A stretch of DNA of 64,000 bases. Source: Microtetraspora sp. NBRC 16547 (GTDB taxonomy: Bacteria; Actinomycetota; Actinomycetes; Streptosporangiales; Streptosporangiaceae). This document shows, piece by piece, positions 33,119 to 44,258 of the stretch. Each line of letters opens with the position of its first letter. The first letter of the stretch is position 1. A program made the translations under genes and the position numbers. The stretch spans positions 186,001 to 250,000 of the forward strand of contig NZ_BSSE01000005.1 in NCBI RefSeq assembly GCF_030268965.1, read 5' to 3'. The notes under the pieces are model-generated. The model searched no databases. It was not told the DNA's origin and saw only the letters and a list, made by a program, of their open reading frames with translations.

Positions 33119-33988
33119 GTGGCCACACCAGCTCAATGGGTCGCGGGAGCGCGTCCCCGAACTCTTCCCGCCGCCGTCGTCCCGGTCGCCGTCGGCACCG
33201 GCGTAGCGGTCGCTGAGGGCGGAGCCGTCTGGTGGCGGGCCCTCCTCGCTCTGTTCGTGGCGCTCGCGCTGCAGATCGGCGTCAACTATGCGAACGACTA
33301 CAGCGACGGTGTCCGGGGCACCGACAAGGACCGGGTCGGCCCCATGCGCCTCGTCGGATCCGGCGCGGCCACGCCCAAGGAGGTGCTCGCGGCGGCGCTG
33401 GGCTGCTTCCTCGCCGCCGCAATCGCCGGTCTGGTGCTCGTGGTGGCCACCCGCGCCTGGTGGCTGCTGCTGGTCGGCCTCCTCTCGATCCTGGCCGCGT
33501 GGTTCTACACCGGCGGCTCCCGGCCATACGGCTACCGCGCGATGGGCGAGATCTCGGTGTTCGTGTTCTTCGGTCTCGTCGCGGTCGCCGGAACGACGTA
33601 CGTCCAGCTGGAGCGGCTGCCCTGGCTGGCTCTCGCCGCCGCGGTCCCGGTGGGACTGCTCGCCTGCGCGCTCCTCGTCATCAACAACCTGCGCGACATC
33701 GTGACGGACGGCCCCTCGGGCAAGCGGACGCTCGCCGTCGTCCTCGGCGACGGCCGCACCCGGCTGCTCTACGCGGCCGCGCTGATCGTGCCCTTCGTCA
33801 TCGCGCTCGCCGTCGTACCGGACCGGCCCTTCGCCGCGATCGCCGTGCTCGCGCTCCCGCTCGCCATCACGCCGGTGCGGACCGTCCGGTCGGGGGCGAG
33901 CGGCCCGGCGCTGATCGCGACGCTCCAGCAGACCGGGCGCCTTCAGCTCGCGTTCGGCGCCCTGTTCACCCTCGGCCTCGCCCTCTGA
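33119..33988 (+). CDS. 1,4-dihydroxy-2-naphthoate polyprenyltransferase (MenA)
   Basis: A 289-residue UbiA-superfamily membrane enzyme that prenylates dihydroxynaphthoate in menaquinone synthesis. The two Asp-rich prenyl-diphosphate motifs are NYANDYSDGVRGTDKDR and NNLRDIVTD, and the N-terminus WVAGARPRTLPAAVVPV is typical of MenA. About eight or nine helices are evident. GTG 33119 follows AAAGG at seven bases. Its last 46 bases overlap the end of the convergent kinase-like gene. No other men genes are in the window. Confidence 0.93.
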   Translation: MATPAQWVAGARPRTLPAAVVPVAVGTGVAVAEGGAVWWRALLALFVALALQIGVNYANDYSDGVRGTDKDRVGPMRLVGSGAATPKEVLAAALGCFLAAAIAGLVLVVATRAWWLLLVGLLSILAAWFYTGGSRPYGYRAMGEISVFVFFGLVAVAGTTYVQLERLPWLALAAAVPVGLLACALLVINNLRDIVTDGPSGKRTLAVVLGDGRTRLLYAAALIVPFVIALAVVPDRPFAAIAVLALPLAITPVRTVRSGASGPALIATLQQTGRLQLAFGALFTLGLAL

Positions 33989-34989
33989 CCCCCGCTCGGG
34001 CTCTCCTGAACCCCGAACCAGCGGTCGGCCAGCTCGTCGAAGGTAGTGGCGCCCGAAGCAGGCACCTCCCGGAAATACCACGGCAGGTGCGAATACACGT
34101 GCAGCAGGGCGTAGGCCATCACCTTGCGGGGTAGCGCCGCCCGTCGCTCCTCGGGGTAGCCATAGCCGTCCAGGAAAGTACGCATCAGCGACCGGTCGCC
34201 GCGTGTGAGGAAGATCCCAACGGCGACCAGGTCGTACTCGCGAGCACCACGCATCGCGGGCTCGAAGTCGAACAACCCGGACAGCCTCCAGGCACCCGCT
34301 TCCTCCTGAACCAACACGTGGACGTTCATGAACTCGGTGTGCAACAGAACGGGCTCACCCGGTTCGAGGTCGACCGAGTCCAGGAATGCCGGGATCTGGT
34401 CCAGCCATGTCTGGTCCAAACCGCGGCGCCGGTTCTGCGCGGCCGTGGCCGCGGCACGCTCGGCGCGGAAGGCAGCCCAGTCAGGCGGACCGAGCACATC
34501 CGGCGGGGTGATGGCGTGCAACTCCGCAAGAACCTTCCCGAGCTGTCTGGCTAGGCGCTCCCGCTCATGCCGCGGAATCTTCGGCCAGGCCCGCTTGAGG
34601 TCCTCACCGTGCAGCCTGTCCATCAGGATGTAGCCCCAGCCGTGGAACTCACCGGCCTCCTTGGCCCCAGGCGTGGGGATCGACAGGTGGCCCTCCAGCG
34701 CACTCAGCACGTCCCGCTCGATGGGCAGCTCATCCAGGTAGAGCGGCGGGTAGAGCTTGATGACCAGATCGTCGCCGACCGCGTAGACCGGTAGGGAGCC
34801 CTCGTCGAAGGCCACGACTTCGCCCGTCAGCCCGAGGTGTTGACATAGCGCCAGCACCCCTGCCCGCAGTTCCGCTTCATCGATCGCGTCGTATTGCTCT
34901 TCGGTATCAGCCAGAGGAAGCACATCAGTGACCATATTGACAAGGTCAACCGAATTTCCTGGAACGCGTGGACCGCCTCCGACGATCAC
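33943..34989 (-). CDS. Aminoglycoside-phosphotransferase-like small-molecule kinase
   Basis: A 348-residue protein-kinase-like-fold enzyme. ATP-binding features include LVIKLYPPLYLDELPIERDVL (lysine) and the linker YILMDRLHGEDL; the catalytic loop reads LLHTEFMNVHVLV where classical members have HGD, and the metal motif is FDFEPAMRG. The Glu in place of the catalytic-loop Asp is unusual and may alter activity. GTG 34989 sits eight bases after TATCCT and may be leaderless; ATG 34935 gives a 330-residue alternative. The last 46 bases overlap the convergent menA end. Antibiotic resistance should not be assumed. Confidence 0.8.
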   Translation of the reverse strand: MIVGGGPRVPGNSVDLVNMVTDVLPLADTEEQYDAIDEAELRAGVLALCQHLGLTGEVVAFDEGSLPVYAVGDDLVIKLYPPLYLDELPIERDVLSALEGHLSIPTPGAKEAGEFHGWGYILMDRLHGEDLKRAWPKIPRHERERLARQLGKVLAELHAITPPDVLGPPDWAAFRAERAAATAAQNRRRGLDQTWLDQIPAFLDSVDLEPGEPVLLHTEFMNVHVLVQEEAGAWRLSGLFDFEPAMRGAREYDLVAVGIFLTRGDRSLMRTFLDGYGYPEERRAALPRKVMAYALLHVYSHLPWYFREVPASGATTFDELADRWFGVQESPSGGQRARPRVNRAPNAS

Positions 34990-35025
34990 GTGTTTCCAGG
35001 ATAGGCCACCGCCTGTGGATGGCTT

Positions 35026-35772
<747 letters not shown>

Positions 35773-35824
35773 CTATACCCGGCGTCGTGGCCGATCTTCA
35801 CGCGCTCTTCGCGGACACGCGAAA

Positions 35825-35849
35825 GGCCCGGATCATCCTGATCCGGGCC
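35825..35849 (-). terminator. Terminator after the M16 peptidase gene
   Basis: GGCCCGGATCA (35825-35835) and TGATCCGGGCC (35839-35849) form a perfect 11-bp stem with a three-base loop; on the minus strand it is followed by TTTC. It closes the rpsO-pnp-M16 transcript. Confidence 0.85.
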
Positions 35850-35861
35850 CCTCACATGCTC

Positions 35862-37172
35862 TCAGCAGATCGCCGAACTGAAGTCCTTGTCGGCGTACGG
35901 ACCGATGACGGCGAGCGTCAGCGGCCGGTTGAGGATGTCACGCGCGACCGCGTTGATGTCCTCGGGCGTGACCGCCTCGATCCGGGCCAGGACCTCGTCC
36001 ACGGACATGAGCTCCTCGTAGACGAGTTCGCTCTTGCCGATCCGCGACATGCGGGAACCGGTGTCCTCAAGCCCGAGAACGAGCCCGCCGCGCATCTGGC
36101 CCTTGCCGCGGGCGATCTCCTCCGCCGTGATGCCCTCGGCGACGACCCTCGCCACCTCGTCCCGGCAGATCTTCAGAACATCGTCGATCTTCGAGGGGAG
36201 GCAGCCGACGTAGATGCCGAACTGGCCCGTGTCGGCGTACTGCGAGGTGTAGCTGTAGGCGCTGTAGGCGAGGCCGCGCTTCTCGCGGATCTCCTGGAAC
36301 AGCCGGGACGACATGCCGCCGCCCAGTGCCGCGTTCAGCACGCCCAGGGCGAACCTGCGGTCATCGCCGCGGGAGACGCCGGTCGTGCCCAGCACCAGGT
36401 TGGCCTGCTCGGTGGGCCGGTCGATGACCCGGACTCCGGATCGCTGCTCGACACCGGGACCGTCGAGACGGGGAGGAGCTGGGGTCGCGGGACCCGTCAG
36501 GGCGCCCGCGCGCTCGTACGCCGCGGCGACCAGCTCCACGACGCGCTCGTGGTTCACGTTGCCCGCCACCGAGATGACCGTCAGCGGGGGAAGGTAGTAG
36601 CGCTGGTAGTACTCGTGAATCCGGTCACGGGTGAGCGCGTTGATCGAGTCGTCGTTTCCCAGGATGGGCCGCCCGATCGGCGTGTCGCCGTACAGCTCGG
36701 CGGAGAACTGCTCGTGCACGACGTCGGCAGGGTCGTCGTCGTGCATCGCGATCTCCTCCAGGATCACGCCGCGCTCGGACTCCACGTCCGCTGGGGTGAT
36801 GAGGGAAGAGGTGACGACGTCGGCCAGGACGTCGATCGCCAGGGGAAGGTCCTCGTCGAGCACCCGCGCGTAGTAGCAGGTGTACTCCTTGGCGGTGAAC
36901 GCGTTGATCTCACCGCCGATGCCCTCGATGGACGCCGAGATCTCCATGGCGTCCCTCGTGGGCGTGCCCTTGAAGAGCAGATGCTCGAGGAAGTGGGTGG
37001 CCCCCATGTGCTCGGGGGCCTCGTCACGGGAGCCGATGCCGACCCACATGCCGACGGCGACGCTGCGCACCGTCGGCATGGTCTCGGTCACCACTCGAAG
37101 ACCACCGGTAAGGACGGTGCGGCGGATGACCCCCGCACCGTCCTTACCGGGATGGAGGATGGTGGTCGTCAC
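35862..37172 (-). CDS. M16-family zinc metallopeptidase
   Basis: A 436-residue insulinase-family peptidase. The inverted zinc motif HFLEH (His60, Glu63, His64) in [14 protein letters not shown] and the distal Glu region ([17 protein letters not shown]) are intact, followed by the second M16 domain ([19 protein letters not shown]). It resembles mitochondrial processing peptidase and B. subtilis MlpA. No signal peptide. GTG 37172 overlaps the pnp stop by 4 bases, so it is coupled to pnp; the pnp-M16 pair is conserved in many Gram-positives. Confidence 0.93.
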   Translation of the reverse strand: MTTTILHPGKDGAGVIRRTVLTGGLRVVTETMPTVRSVAVGMWVGIGSRDEAPEHMGATHFLEHLLFKGTPTRDAMEISASIEGIGGEINAFTAKEYTCYYARVLDEDLPLAIDVLADVVTSSLITPADVESERGVILEEIAMHDDDPADVVHEQFSAELYGDTPIGRPILGNDDSINALTRDRIHEYYQRYYLPPLTVISVAGNVNHERVVELVAAAYERAGALTGPATPAPPRLDGPGVEQRSGVRVIDRPTEQANLVLGTTGVSRGDDRRFALGVLNAALGGGMSSRLFQEIREKRGLAYSAYSYTSQYADTGQFGIYVGCLPSKIDDVLKICRDEVARVVAEGITAEEIARGKGQMRGGLVLGLEDTGSRMSRIGKSELVYEELMSVDEVLARIEAVTPEDINAVARDILNRPLTLAVIGPYADKDFSSAIC

Positions 37173-39466
37173 GAGTTGCGGTCGTCCCGTCCGCTGCGGG
37201 TGCGCCGGCGAGGACGCTCGGAGCGCTCCTCCTCCTGCTGCGGCGCCTCAGCGGGCGCGGCCGCCTCGTCGCCGCCGGCGGCCTTCTCGGCGGCCTCCTT
37301 CTCGACGACCTCGACGGGAACGAGCGACAGCTTGCCGCGGGAGTCGATCTCGGCGATCTCCACCTGGATCTTCTCGCCGACGTTCATGACGTCCTCGACG
37401 TTCTCGATCCGCTTGCCGCCGTGCAGCTTACGGATCTGGGAGACGTGCAGCAGGCCGTCCTTGCCGGGCAGCAGCGAGATGAACGCGCCGAAGGCCGCGA
37501 TCTTCACGACCGTGCCCAGGTAGCGCTCGCCGACCTCGGGCATGTGCGGGTTCGCGATGCCGTTGATCAGGGACCTGGCCGCCTCCGCGGACGGGCCGTC
37601 GGTGGCGCCGATGTAGATCGTGCCGTCGTCCTCGATGGTGATCTCGGCGCCGGTGTCGTCCTGGATCTGGTTGATCATCTTGCCCTTGGGGCCGATGACC
37701 TCGCCGATCTTGTCCACCGGGACCTTGATCGTGATGATGCGCGGAGCCGTCGGGTTCATCTCCGCCGGAGAGTCGATGGCCTCCTGCATCACGTCGAGGA
37801 TCGCCAGGCGGGCCCCCTTGGCCTGCTTGAGCGCGGCGGCAAGAACCGACGCCGGGATGCCGTCGAGCTTGGTGTCGAGCTGCAGCGCGGTGATGAGCTC
37901 CTTGGTGCCGGCGACCTTGAAGTCCATGTCGCCCATGGCGTCCTCGGCCCCGAGGATGTCGGTCAGCGTGACGTACTGGTCGCCCTCGCCGATGAGACCC
38001 ATGGCGATGCCCGCGACCATCTCCTTGAGCGGGACACCCGCGTCGAGGAGGGCCATGGTCGAGGCGCAGACCGAACCCATCGAGGTCGAGCCGTTGGACC
38101 CGAGGGCCTCCGAGACCTGACGGATCGCGTACGGGAACTCCTCGCGGCTCGGCAGCACGGGGATCAGCGCCCGCTCGGCGAGCGCGCCGTGCCCGATCTC
38201 GCGCCGCTTCGGCGAACCGACACGGCCCGTCTCCCCGGTGGAGTACGGCGGGAAGTTGTAGTTGTGCATGTAGCGCTTGGTCCGCTCAGGGTTGAGCGTG
38301 TCGATCATCTGCTCCATGCGCAGCATGTTGAGCGTGGTGATGCCCAGGATCTGGGTCTCGCCGCGCTCGAACAGGGCCGAGCCGTGGACGCGCGGAACGA
38401 CGTGGACCTCGGCGTTGAGCTGCCGGATGTCCTTGGTGCCGCGCCCGTCGATGCGGATGCCCTCGCTGATGACCCGCTCGCGCATGAGCTTCTTGGTCAG
38501 CGACCGGAACGCGGCGCCGACCTCCTTCTCGCGCCCCTCGAAGTCGGCGAGCAGCTTCTCGGCGGCGAGCGCCTTGACGCGGTCGATCTCGGTCTCGCGC
38601 TCCTGCTTGCCGGCGATGGTCAGGGCCGCGGCGAGCTCGCTGCGCACCGCGCCGGTGACCGCCTCCAGGGCGTCGTCCTGGTAGTCGAGGAAGATCGGGT
38701 ACTCGGCGGTCTCCTTGGCGGCGACCTTCGCGAGCCTCGACTGGGCCTCGCACAGGACCTTGATGAACGGCTTGGCCGCCTCAAGCCCCTGGGCCACGGT
38801 CTCCTCGTTGGGCGCGACGGCGCCCTCGGCGACCAGCTTGAGCGTGTCACGAGTGGACTCGGCCTCGACCATCATGATCGCGACGTCGCCGTCCTGCAGA
38901 ACCCGGCCGGCGACCACCATGTCGAAGGTGGCGCCCTCCAGCTCGGCGTGGGTCGGGAACGCCACCCACTGGCCGTTGATCAGCGCGACGCGGACGCCGC
39001 CGATCGGGCCGGAGAACGGCAGCCCGGCGAGCTGAGTCGACAGGCTCGCCGCGTTGATGGCGACCACGTCGTACAGGTGCTCGGGATGCAGCGACATGAC
39101 GGTCGCCACGACCTGGATCTCGTTGCGCAGGCCCTTGACGAACGACGGGCGCAGCGGCCGGTCGATCAGCCGGCAGGTGAGGATCGCGTCCTCGGACGGC
39201 CGGCCCTCACGACGGAAGAACGAGCCGGGAATCCGGCCCGCGGCGTACATCCGCTCCTCGACGTCGACGGTGAGCGGGAAGAAGTCCAAGTTCTCCTTGG
39301 GATGCTTGGACGCGGTGGTGGCCGAGAGGACCATCGTCTCCTCGTCCAGGTAGACGACGGCGCTTCCAGCCGCCTGGCGCGCGAGCCTGCCGGTCTCGAA
39401 CCGGATCGTACGCGTGCCGAACGAGCCGTTGTCGATGACGGCTTCTGTGCTGTGGACACCCTCCAC
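37169..39466 (-). CDS. Polyribonucleotide nucleotidyltransferase (PNPase)
   Basis: A 765-residue phosphorolytic 3'-exoribonuclease, which in actinomycetes may also add 3' tails. Two RNase PH domains (residues about 10-150 and 330-560) flank a helical domain; KH ([19 protein letters not shown]) and S1 ([20 protein letters not shown]) domains and an Arg/Glu/Ala-rich tail follow. GTG 39466 is supported by GAAGGAGGT just upstream; the frame opens to 39631 but that part is leader. It lies about 390 bases downstream of rpsO. Confidence 0.96.
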   Translation of the reverse strand: MEGVHSTEAVIDNGSFGTRTIRFETGRLARQAAGSAVVYLDEETMVLSATTASKHPKENLDFFPLTVDVEERMYAAGRIPGSFFRREGRPSEDAILTCRLIDRPLRPSFVKGLRNEIQVVATVMSLHPEHLYDVVAINAASLSTQLAGLPFSGPIGGVRVALINGQWVAFPTHAELEGATFDMVVAGRVLQDGDVAIMMVEAESTRDTLKLVAEGAVAPNEETVAQGLEAAKPFIKVLCEAQSRLAKVAAKETAEYPIFLDYQDDALEAVTGAVRSELAAALTIAGKQERETEIDRVKALAAEKLLADFEGREKEVGAAFRSLTKKLMRERVISEGIRIDGRGTKDIRQLNAEVHVVPRVHGSALFERGETQILGITTLNMLRMEQMIDTLNPERTKRYMHNYNFPPYSTGETGRVGSPKRREIGHGALAERALIPVLPSREEFPYAIRQVSEALGSNGSTSMGSVCASTMALLDAGVPLKEMVAGIAMGLIGEGDQYVTLTDILGAEDAMGDMDFKVAGTKELITALQLDTKLDGIPASVLAAALKQAKGARLAILDVMQEAIDSPAEMNPTAPRIITIKVPVDKIGEVIGPKGKMINQIQDDTGAEITIEDDGTIYIGATDGPSAEAARSLINGIANPHMPEVGERYLGTVVKIAAFGAFISLLPGKDGLLHVSQIRKLHGGKRIENVEDVMNVGEKIQVEIAEIDSRGKLSLVPVEVVEKEAAEKAAGGDEAAAPAEAPQQEEERSERPRRRTRSGRDDRNS

Positions 39467-39818
39467 GGGGGACCTCCTTCTCGGGTCGGTCTCCCCACGT
39501 CCGTGTGCTGCGGTCGAGGCAGCCTGACCGGCTTTCCCCTTCCTCTGCCGGCTCCCCGTCAGGTGCAGCGCCGGTCTTCGATCGAAGCGCCCGGTTTCCT
39601 CTGCGGCTTGCGCCGCATGACCGGGGGCCACTACCGAGGACCGGCCCTCTCACGCCGCGGATCGCGCGTGTTGCTTGCTTGCGGACGCGGGGCACTGTCT
39701 GTCGGGTCGAGGTCGCCTAATCGGCTACCTCTCCCTTTCGGCTATTAAGTTTGCGCGGTGTCGCAGCCGCTCTCGTGGCGACTCGCCGAACCGTAGGCCT
39801 ATTTTGACCTGATATGTG
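39467..39818 (-). other. pnp leader / rpsO-pnp spacer
   Basis: About 350 bases without a supportable gene. A frame continuing upstream of pnp is open but not protein-like. The rpsO terminator lies at its upstream end. The remaining stretch is a long untranslated leader for pnp; actinomycete pnp messages are processed here in other species, but I see no single decisive hairpin. Confidence 0.45.
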
Positions 39819-39848
39819 AAAGGAGCGGCGTTGGATCGCCGCTCCTTT
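39819..39848 (-). terminator. rpsO terminator
   Basis: AAAGGAGCGGCG (39819-39830) and CGCCGCTCCTTT (39837-39848) form a perfect 12-bp stem with a six-base loop, starting six bases beyond the rpsO stop and followed on the minus strand by TTTC. Confidence 0.9.
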
Positions 39849-39853
39849 CCACC

Positions 39854-40123
39854 CTATCGACGAAGGCCGAGCCGCTCGATCAGCGAGCGGTAGCGGGTGA
39901 TGTCCTTGGCCTGAAGGTACTTCAGGAGCCGGCGGCGACGGCCGACCAGCAGGAGCAGCCCGCGACGGCTGTGGTGGTCGTGCTTGTGGGTCTTCAGGTG
40001 CTCCGTAAGGTCGCTGATGCGCTTGCTGAGCAGCGCGATCTGGACCTCCGGGGACCCGGTGTCACCCTCGGTCGTGCCGTATTCGGCGACGATGGCCTTC
40101 GTGGTGGCGGTGTCGAGCGACAC
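39854..40123 (-). CDS. 30S ribosomal protein S15
   Basis: An 89-residue ribosomal protein that binds 16S rRNA in the central domain. [23 protein letters not shown] and [21 protein letters not shown] are the textbook S15 stretches. GTG 40123 ([12 protein letters not shown]) has AAGGAG upstream and gives the exact family length; the open frame extending to 40258 is rejected. Confidence 0.97.
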   Translation of the reverse strand: MSLDTATTKAIVAEYGTTEGDTGSPEVQIALLSKRISDLTEHLKTHKHDHHSRRGLLLLVGRRRRLLKYLQAKDITRYRSLIERLGLRR

Positions 40124-40302
40124 TGCATCTCCTTCTCTGGGAGGCACGCGTGACGATGGTCCAGCCCGCGAACGACCGTGCGTGCCTACAGTCGCCGTGA
40201 CAGTCCGGCCACGCGGCGGATGCGCCGCGTATGGATGGCCGACATGCAAGGATACCATCGCACTCCAGCGCGCGGACGGGCCGCACCCCGGCCGGCCGCT
40301 GG

Positions 40303-41277
40303 TCAGCCGCTGGTCAGCCGCCGGGCCTCGTCCACGTCGGCGTGCATCTGCTCGATGAGCGCGTCGATCGAGTCGAACTTGAGGTTGTCGCGCAGCCGCG
40401 CCGTGAAATCGACGGCCACGTGCATGCCGTACAGGTCGAGGTCGTCCCGGTCCAGCGCGTACGCCTCGACGGTGCGGGAGACGTTCTCGAAGGTGGGGTT
40501 GGTGCCGATCGAGATCGCGGCCGGCCAGAGCTCCCCCTCGTAGCGTGAGGGCGACTGGGTGCAGTGCAGGTATCCGGCGTAGACCCCGTCGGCCGGGATC
40601 GCGGTGTGCTGCGGCGACTCGACGTTGGCGGTCGGGAAGCCGAGCGCCTTCCCCCGCTGGTGGCCCCGCACGACCACGCCCTCGACCCGGTGCGGCCGGC
40701 CGAGCGCGGCGGTGGCGCCCTCGACGTCGCCGGCGGCGAGCCGCTCGCGGATCTGGGTGGACGAGATCGTCTCGCCGTCGCTCAGCAGGGGAACGCCTTC
40801 CACCACGTAGTCGTACTTCTCGCCCAGCGTGCGCAGCGTGTCGACGTCACCGGACGCCTTGTGGCCGAAGCGGAAGTTCTCCCCCACCACGACCCCGGCG
40901 GCGTGCAGCCGGTCGACGAGCGCGGTCTGCACGAACTCGTCCGGCGACATGCGCGAGAACTCCAGCGTGAACGGCAGCACGCACACCGCGTCGACGCCCA
41001 GCGACGCCAGCAGCTCGGTGCGGCGGCGGGTGTCCGTGAGCAGCGGCGGGTGGCTGCCGGGGCGGACCACCTCGTCGGGATGGGGATCGAAGGTGACGGC
41101 GACGGAGGGAAGTCCGAGATTCGCGGCCATGTCCACCGTACGGGCCACCATCTGCTGGTGACCGCGATGCACACCGTCGAACACGCCGATCGTGACGACG
41201 GACCTGCCCCAGTCCTCGGGCACGTCGTCCAGTCCGTGCCAGCCCTGCACCTCGACCTCGATTCCTTTACGCGCCAT
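40303..41277 (-). CDS. Bifunctional riboflavin kinase / FAD synthetase
   Basis: A 324-residue enzyme making FMN and FAD. The N-terminal adenylyltransferase domain shows [17 protein letters not shown] and FDPHP, with [10 protein letters not shown] completing it; the C-terminal riboflavin kinase domain has [11 protein letters not shown] and the ATP/flavin loop [11 protein letters not shown] 41277 ([13 protein letters not shown]) has no clear ribosome-binding site. It lies between truB and rpsO in the same direction, as is standard. Confidence 0.96.
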   Translation of the reverse strand: MARKGIEVEVQGWHGLDDVPEDWGRSVVTIGVFDGVHRGHQQMVARTVDMAANLGLPSVAVTFDPHPDEVVRPGSHPPLLTDTRRRTELLASLGVDAVCVLPFTLEFSRMSPDEFVQTALVDRLHAAGVVVGENFRFGHKASGDVDTLRTLGEKYDYVVEGVPLLSDGETISSTQIRERLAAGDVEGATAALGRPHRVEGVVVRGHQRGKALGFPTANVESPQHTAIPADGVYAGYLHCTQSPSRYEGELWPAAISIGTNPTFENVSRTVEAYALDRDDLDLYGMHVAVDFTARLRDNLKFDSIDALIEQMHADVDEARRLTSG

Positions 41278-41343
41278 CCGGCAGTAGACAAGACTGCCAT
41301 GCCCGGACGCCTGCCCGGGCACCAGCCCCCGCGGATCCATTTC

Positions 41344-42243
41344 TCACGAGACGAAGACGGCCAGTGGCCGGGCCGTACGCCCCCGCTCCTCGACGAGCGC
41401 GAGGAGCGTGCCGTCGGGGGCGAAGACGCCGATGGGCCCGGAGCCGAGCCCGGCGGCGGGCAGCCGGCCACCGTGCGCGACCAGGCGGGCCTCCTCCTCG
41501 GTCACGTCCCGGCGGGGGAAGGCCGCCGCCACCGCGTCCGCCATGGGCAGGATCGCGCATTCCCGCGAGAGCTCCTCGATCGTGCGCGCCGACTCGATCG
41601 TGTACGGCCCGACGCGGGTACGGCGCAGCCGGGTGAGGTGTCCCCCGACGCCGAGCCCGTTCCCCAGGTCCCGGGCCAGGGCCCGGATGTAGGTGCCGCT
41701 GGAGCAGGTGATGACGGCGTCCACGTCCACGACGTCGCCCTCGCGCCGGATCGCGGTCACCTCGAAGCCGTACACGGTGACGGGGCGGGCGGCCAGTTCG
41801 ACGTCCTCGCCCGCGCGGGCGAGCTTGTAGGCGCGCTCTCCGTTCACCTTGATCGCACTCACCTGAGGAGGCACCTGGCTGATCTCGCCGGTGAGCGCCT
41901 CAATCCCCTTCCGGACGTCCTCGTCGGTCACGTGCCCCGCGGGCGTCGTCGCGACGATCTCGCCCTCGGCGTCGTCGGTGTTGGTGCTCGCGCCGAGCCG
42001 GATCGTGGCGTCGTACACCTTCTCGGTCAGCGCGAGGTGGCCGAGAAGTCGGGTCGCCTTCTCGACGCCGACCACCAGCACGCCGGTCGCCATGGGGTCG
42101 AGCGTGCCCGCGTGGCCCACCTTGCGGGTCCCGGCGATGCCTCGCATCTTGCCGACCACGTCGTGGGAGGTCCAATCGGCGGGCTTGTCCACGATGATGA
42201 GCCCGCTCGGCGGCGGGGTTCGCCTGGCGTTGGCCGTGCGCAT
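41344..42243 (-). CDS. tRNA pseudouridine(55) synthase TruB
   Basis: A 299-residue enzyme forming pseudouridine 55 in the T-loop of tRNAs. The catalytic Asp lies in KVGHAGTLDPMATG; GLIIVDKPADWTSHDVV and SSGTYIRALARDLG are further TruB signatures. ATG 42243 has GGAGGACC eight bases upstream; an extension to 42261 lacks support. Downstream of nrnA and upstream of ribF. Confidence 0.96.
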   Translation of the reverse strand: MRTANARRTPPPSGLIIVDKPADWTSHDVVGKMRGIAGTRKVGHAGTLDPMATGVLVVGVEKATRLLGHLALTEKVYDATIRLGASTNTDDAEGEIVATTPAGHVTDEDVRKGIEALTGEISQVPPQVSAIKVNGERAYKLARAGEDVELAARPVTVYGFEVTAIRREGDVVDVDAVITCSSGTYIRALARDLGNGLGVGGHLTRLRRTRVGPYTIESARTIEELSRECAILPMADAVAAAFPRRDVTEEEARLVAHGGRLPAAGLGSGPIGVFAPDGTLLALVEERGRTARPLAVFVS

Positions 42244-42319
42244 GAAGGTGGTCCTCCGCAAAGTGGTCGAGAGGTCGGGTGGTCCCGGGACGGGATCGGT
42301 CGGCCGCGTGGGCGCCGGG

Positions 42320-43354
42320 TCAAGCAGAGAGCAGCGGCCGCAGCGCGGCCATGATGTCCGGCGGAGACTCGCGGGACGAGAAGCCGGCGGCGCGGGGATG
42401 ACCTCCCCCGCCGAGGGCGGAGCAGGCGCGCGCCACGTTCACGATGGCCTTGGACCGCGTGGACACGTTCCAGGTGCCCGCGTCGTCCTCCTTGAGCACC
42501 ACGGCGACGTCCGCCTCGTCGACCCGGCGGATGACATCGATCATGCCCTCCACCTCGTCGTACGGCAGCGCCGCCGCGGCGCGGTCCGCCCGCGTGACGT
42601 AGGTCCAGACGAGGCCGTGGCCGCCGGCGGCGGCGGGTTCGAGCGTCACCCTGCCGATGGCGACGCCCAGCACGGTCAGGTAGGCGAAGGGCGAGCCGTC
42701 CCACAGCTCCCGTGCGATCTCCTCGGGCCGCAACCCGGTCTCGATCAGCCTCGCGGCCAGCGCGTGGACCTCCGGGGTGGTGGAGTACTTGAACGAGCCC
42801 GTGTCGGTCACCAGGGCGGTGTAGAGGCAGGTCGCGACGTCCTGGTCCAGGGTGAGCCCCAGCCGCCTGATGAGCTCCTCCGTCAGCACGGAGGTGGCGG
42901 CGACGGTGGGATCCACCAGGTGCAGCGACCCGAACCCGGTGTTCGACGCGTGATGGTCCACCACGACCAGCTCGCCGGCGCGTCCGGCATGCGGGGCCAG
43001 CAGCCCCAGCCGCTCCATGGTGGACGCGTCGAACGTCATCATCACCTCGGGCTCGGCGGGATACGCCGAGGGCTCCACTAGCAGTTCCTGGCCCGGCAGG
43101 AAGCGCAGCAGCCGGGGTACCGCGAAACGGCGGTCGCCGAAGGAGGCGACCACCGTCTTTCCCGCCTTCGTGAGGGCGAGGCCGAAGCCGAGCATGGATC
43201 CGAGAGCGTCACCGTCCGGCGACACGTGGCAGGCCAGCGCGACCCGGTCGGCGGCGGCGATCAGCTCGACCGCGCGCGCCCAGTCCTTCTCGGATGGTCC
43301 CGCGCCTCGCTCGCCCACGTCCCGTGTCACGTTCTCCGTCACATCCCGGGTCAC
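42320..43354 (-). CDS. DHH-family oligoribonuclease / PAP phosphatase (NrnA-like)
   Basis: A 344-residue manganese-dependent phosphoesterase that degrades nanoRNA, and in some members pAp or c-di-NMP products. DHH motifs are [16 protein letters not shown] and VVDHHASN, and the C-terminal DHHA1 domain carries [11 protein letters not shown]. The N-terminus repeats [12 protein letters not shown], a small coding repeat. GTG 43354 overlaps the rbfA stop (GTGA), so it is translationally coupled to rbfA. Confidence 0.93.
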   Translation of the reverse strand: MTRDVTENVTRDVGERGAGPSEKDWARAVELIAAADRVALACHVSPDGDALGSMLGFGLALTKAGKTVVASFGDRRFAVPRLLRFLPGQELLVEPSAYPAEPEVMMTFDASTMERLGLLAPHAGRAGELVVVDHHASNTGFGSLHLVDPTVAATSVLTEELIRRLGLTLDQDVATCLYTALVTDTGSFKYSTTPEVHALAARLIETGLRPEEIARELWDGSPFAYLTVLGVAIGRVTLEPAAAGGHGLVWTYVTRADRAAAALPYDEVEGMIDVIRRVDEADVAVVLKEDDAGTWNVSTRSKAIVNVARACSALGGGGHPRAAGFSSRESPPDIMAALRPLLSA

Positions 43355-43836
43355 ATCGCCCGGCGGCCGGGGCGCCCGGACTCGTCGTCGCCCTCGTCGC
43401 CGGACACCTCGCCGTCGTAGGTCTCCTCGAGGCGGTACGGGTCGGCCTCCCCGGCGTACGTGGCGCCCTCGGCCCTCTTCGCGATCTCGGCGTCCTTGGC
43501 CCTGGCCACGGCGAGCAGGTCGTCCATGTGGCGGGCGCTGTCCGGCAGCGGGTCGTGCACGAACGTCAGCGTGGGGGTGTGCCGCAGACCGGTCTGCCGG
43601 CCCACCTCGGAGCGGATGATCCCCTTGGCGCTCTCCAGCGCGGCGGCTGTACCGGCCCGCTCGACCTCCGAACCGAAAACGGTGTAGTAGACCGTCGCGT
43701 CACTCAGATCCGCGGTGATCCGGGCGTCGGTCACCGTCACGAAGCCGAGACGCGGATCCTTGATCCGTCGCTCCAGCATTTCGGCGACCACCTGCTGAAT
43801 GCGGTCGGCCAGCTTCCTGGCCCGCGCTGCGTCCAT
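43351..43836 (-). CDS. Ribosome-binding factor A
   Basis: A 161-residue 30S maturation factor with the KH-like fold: [15 protein letters not shown] at the start, [17 protein letters not shown], and [17 protein letters not shown]. An acidic C-terminal tail ([11 protein letters not shown]) extends beyond the usual end. ATG 43836 begins [11 protein letters not shown], the expected start. Between DUF503 and nrnA. Confidence 0.95.
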   Translation of the reverse strand: MDAARARKLADRIQQVVAEMLERRIKDPRLGFVTVTDARITADLSDATVYYTVFGSEVERAGTAAALESAKGIIRSEVGRQTGLRHTPTLTFVHDPLPDSARHMDDLLAVARAKDAEIAKRAEGATYAGEADPYRLEETYDGEVSGDEGDDESGRPGRRAM

Positions 43837-43888
43837 GGTGGCGCTCCCCCTTCTCGGTTCAGGTACGGCCGCGCTCGGGCACGGCCGT

Positions 43889-44188
43889 CTATTCTTCGTC
43901 GTCGTTGAAGAGCCGCTGTCGCGCGGACAGTAGCTCGATTTCCGGGCGGAGGGCGACGAGACGCTCACAGGCGTCGAGCACCTCGCCACAGTTGGCCGCG
44001 GAGGCGGACACCACGGCCACGCCGATCTCGGCACGACGGTGCAGGTCGAGATGACCGGTCTCGGCCACGGCCACCCCGGGAAACCGCCGTTGCACCTCGG
44101 CGACGAGGGGGCGGATCACGGAACGCTTCTGCTTTAGCGAACGCACGTCGCCGAGCAGGATGTCCAACGTCAGAGCACCGATATACAT
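43889..44188 (-). CDS. DUF503 protein
   Basis: A 99-residue protein of the YlxP/DUF503 family. [24 protein letters not shown] is the diagnostic N-terminus and [22 protein letters not shown] the core. B. subtilis YlxP sits in the same infB-rbfA neighbourhood and is thought to help ribosome assembly or RNA handling, but no activity is settled. The start at 44188 agrees with family length. Confidence 0.93.
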   Translation of the reverse strand: MYIGALTLDILLGDVRSLKQKRSVIRPLVAEVQRRFPGVAVAETGHLDLHRRAEIGVAVVSASAANCGEVLDACERLVALRPEIELLSARQRLFNDDEE

Positions 44189-44258
44189 CGATATTTCACC
44201 GCGGAACGGGCGGTCACGCCGCCGCCCCCGCACAGGGCGAGGGCGGCGGCGTCACGCG

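Noticed and set aside
32963-34081. A 372-codon minus-strand frame opposite menA
   Set aside because: Highly charged Glu/Arg/Gly repeat-like sequence, antisense to two intact menA Asp motifs.
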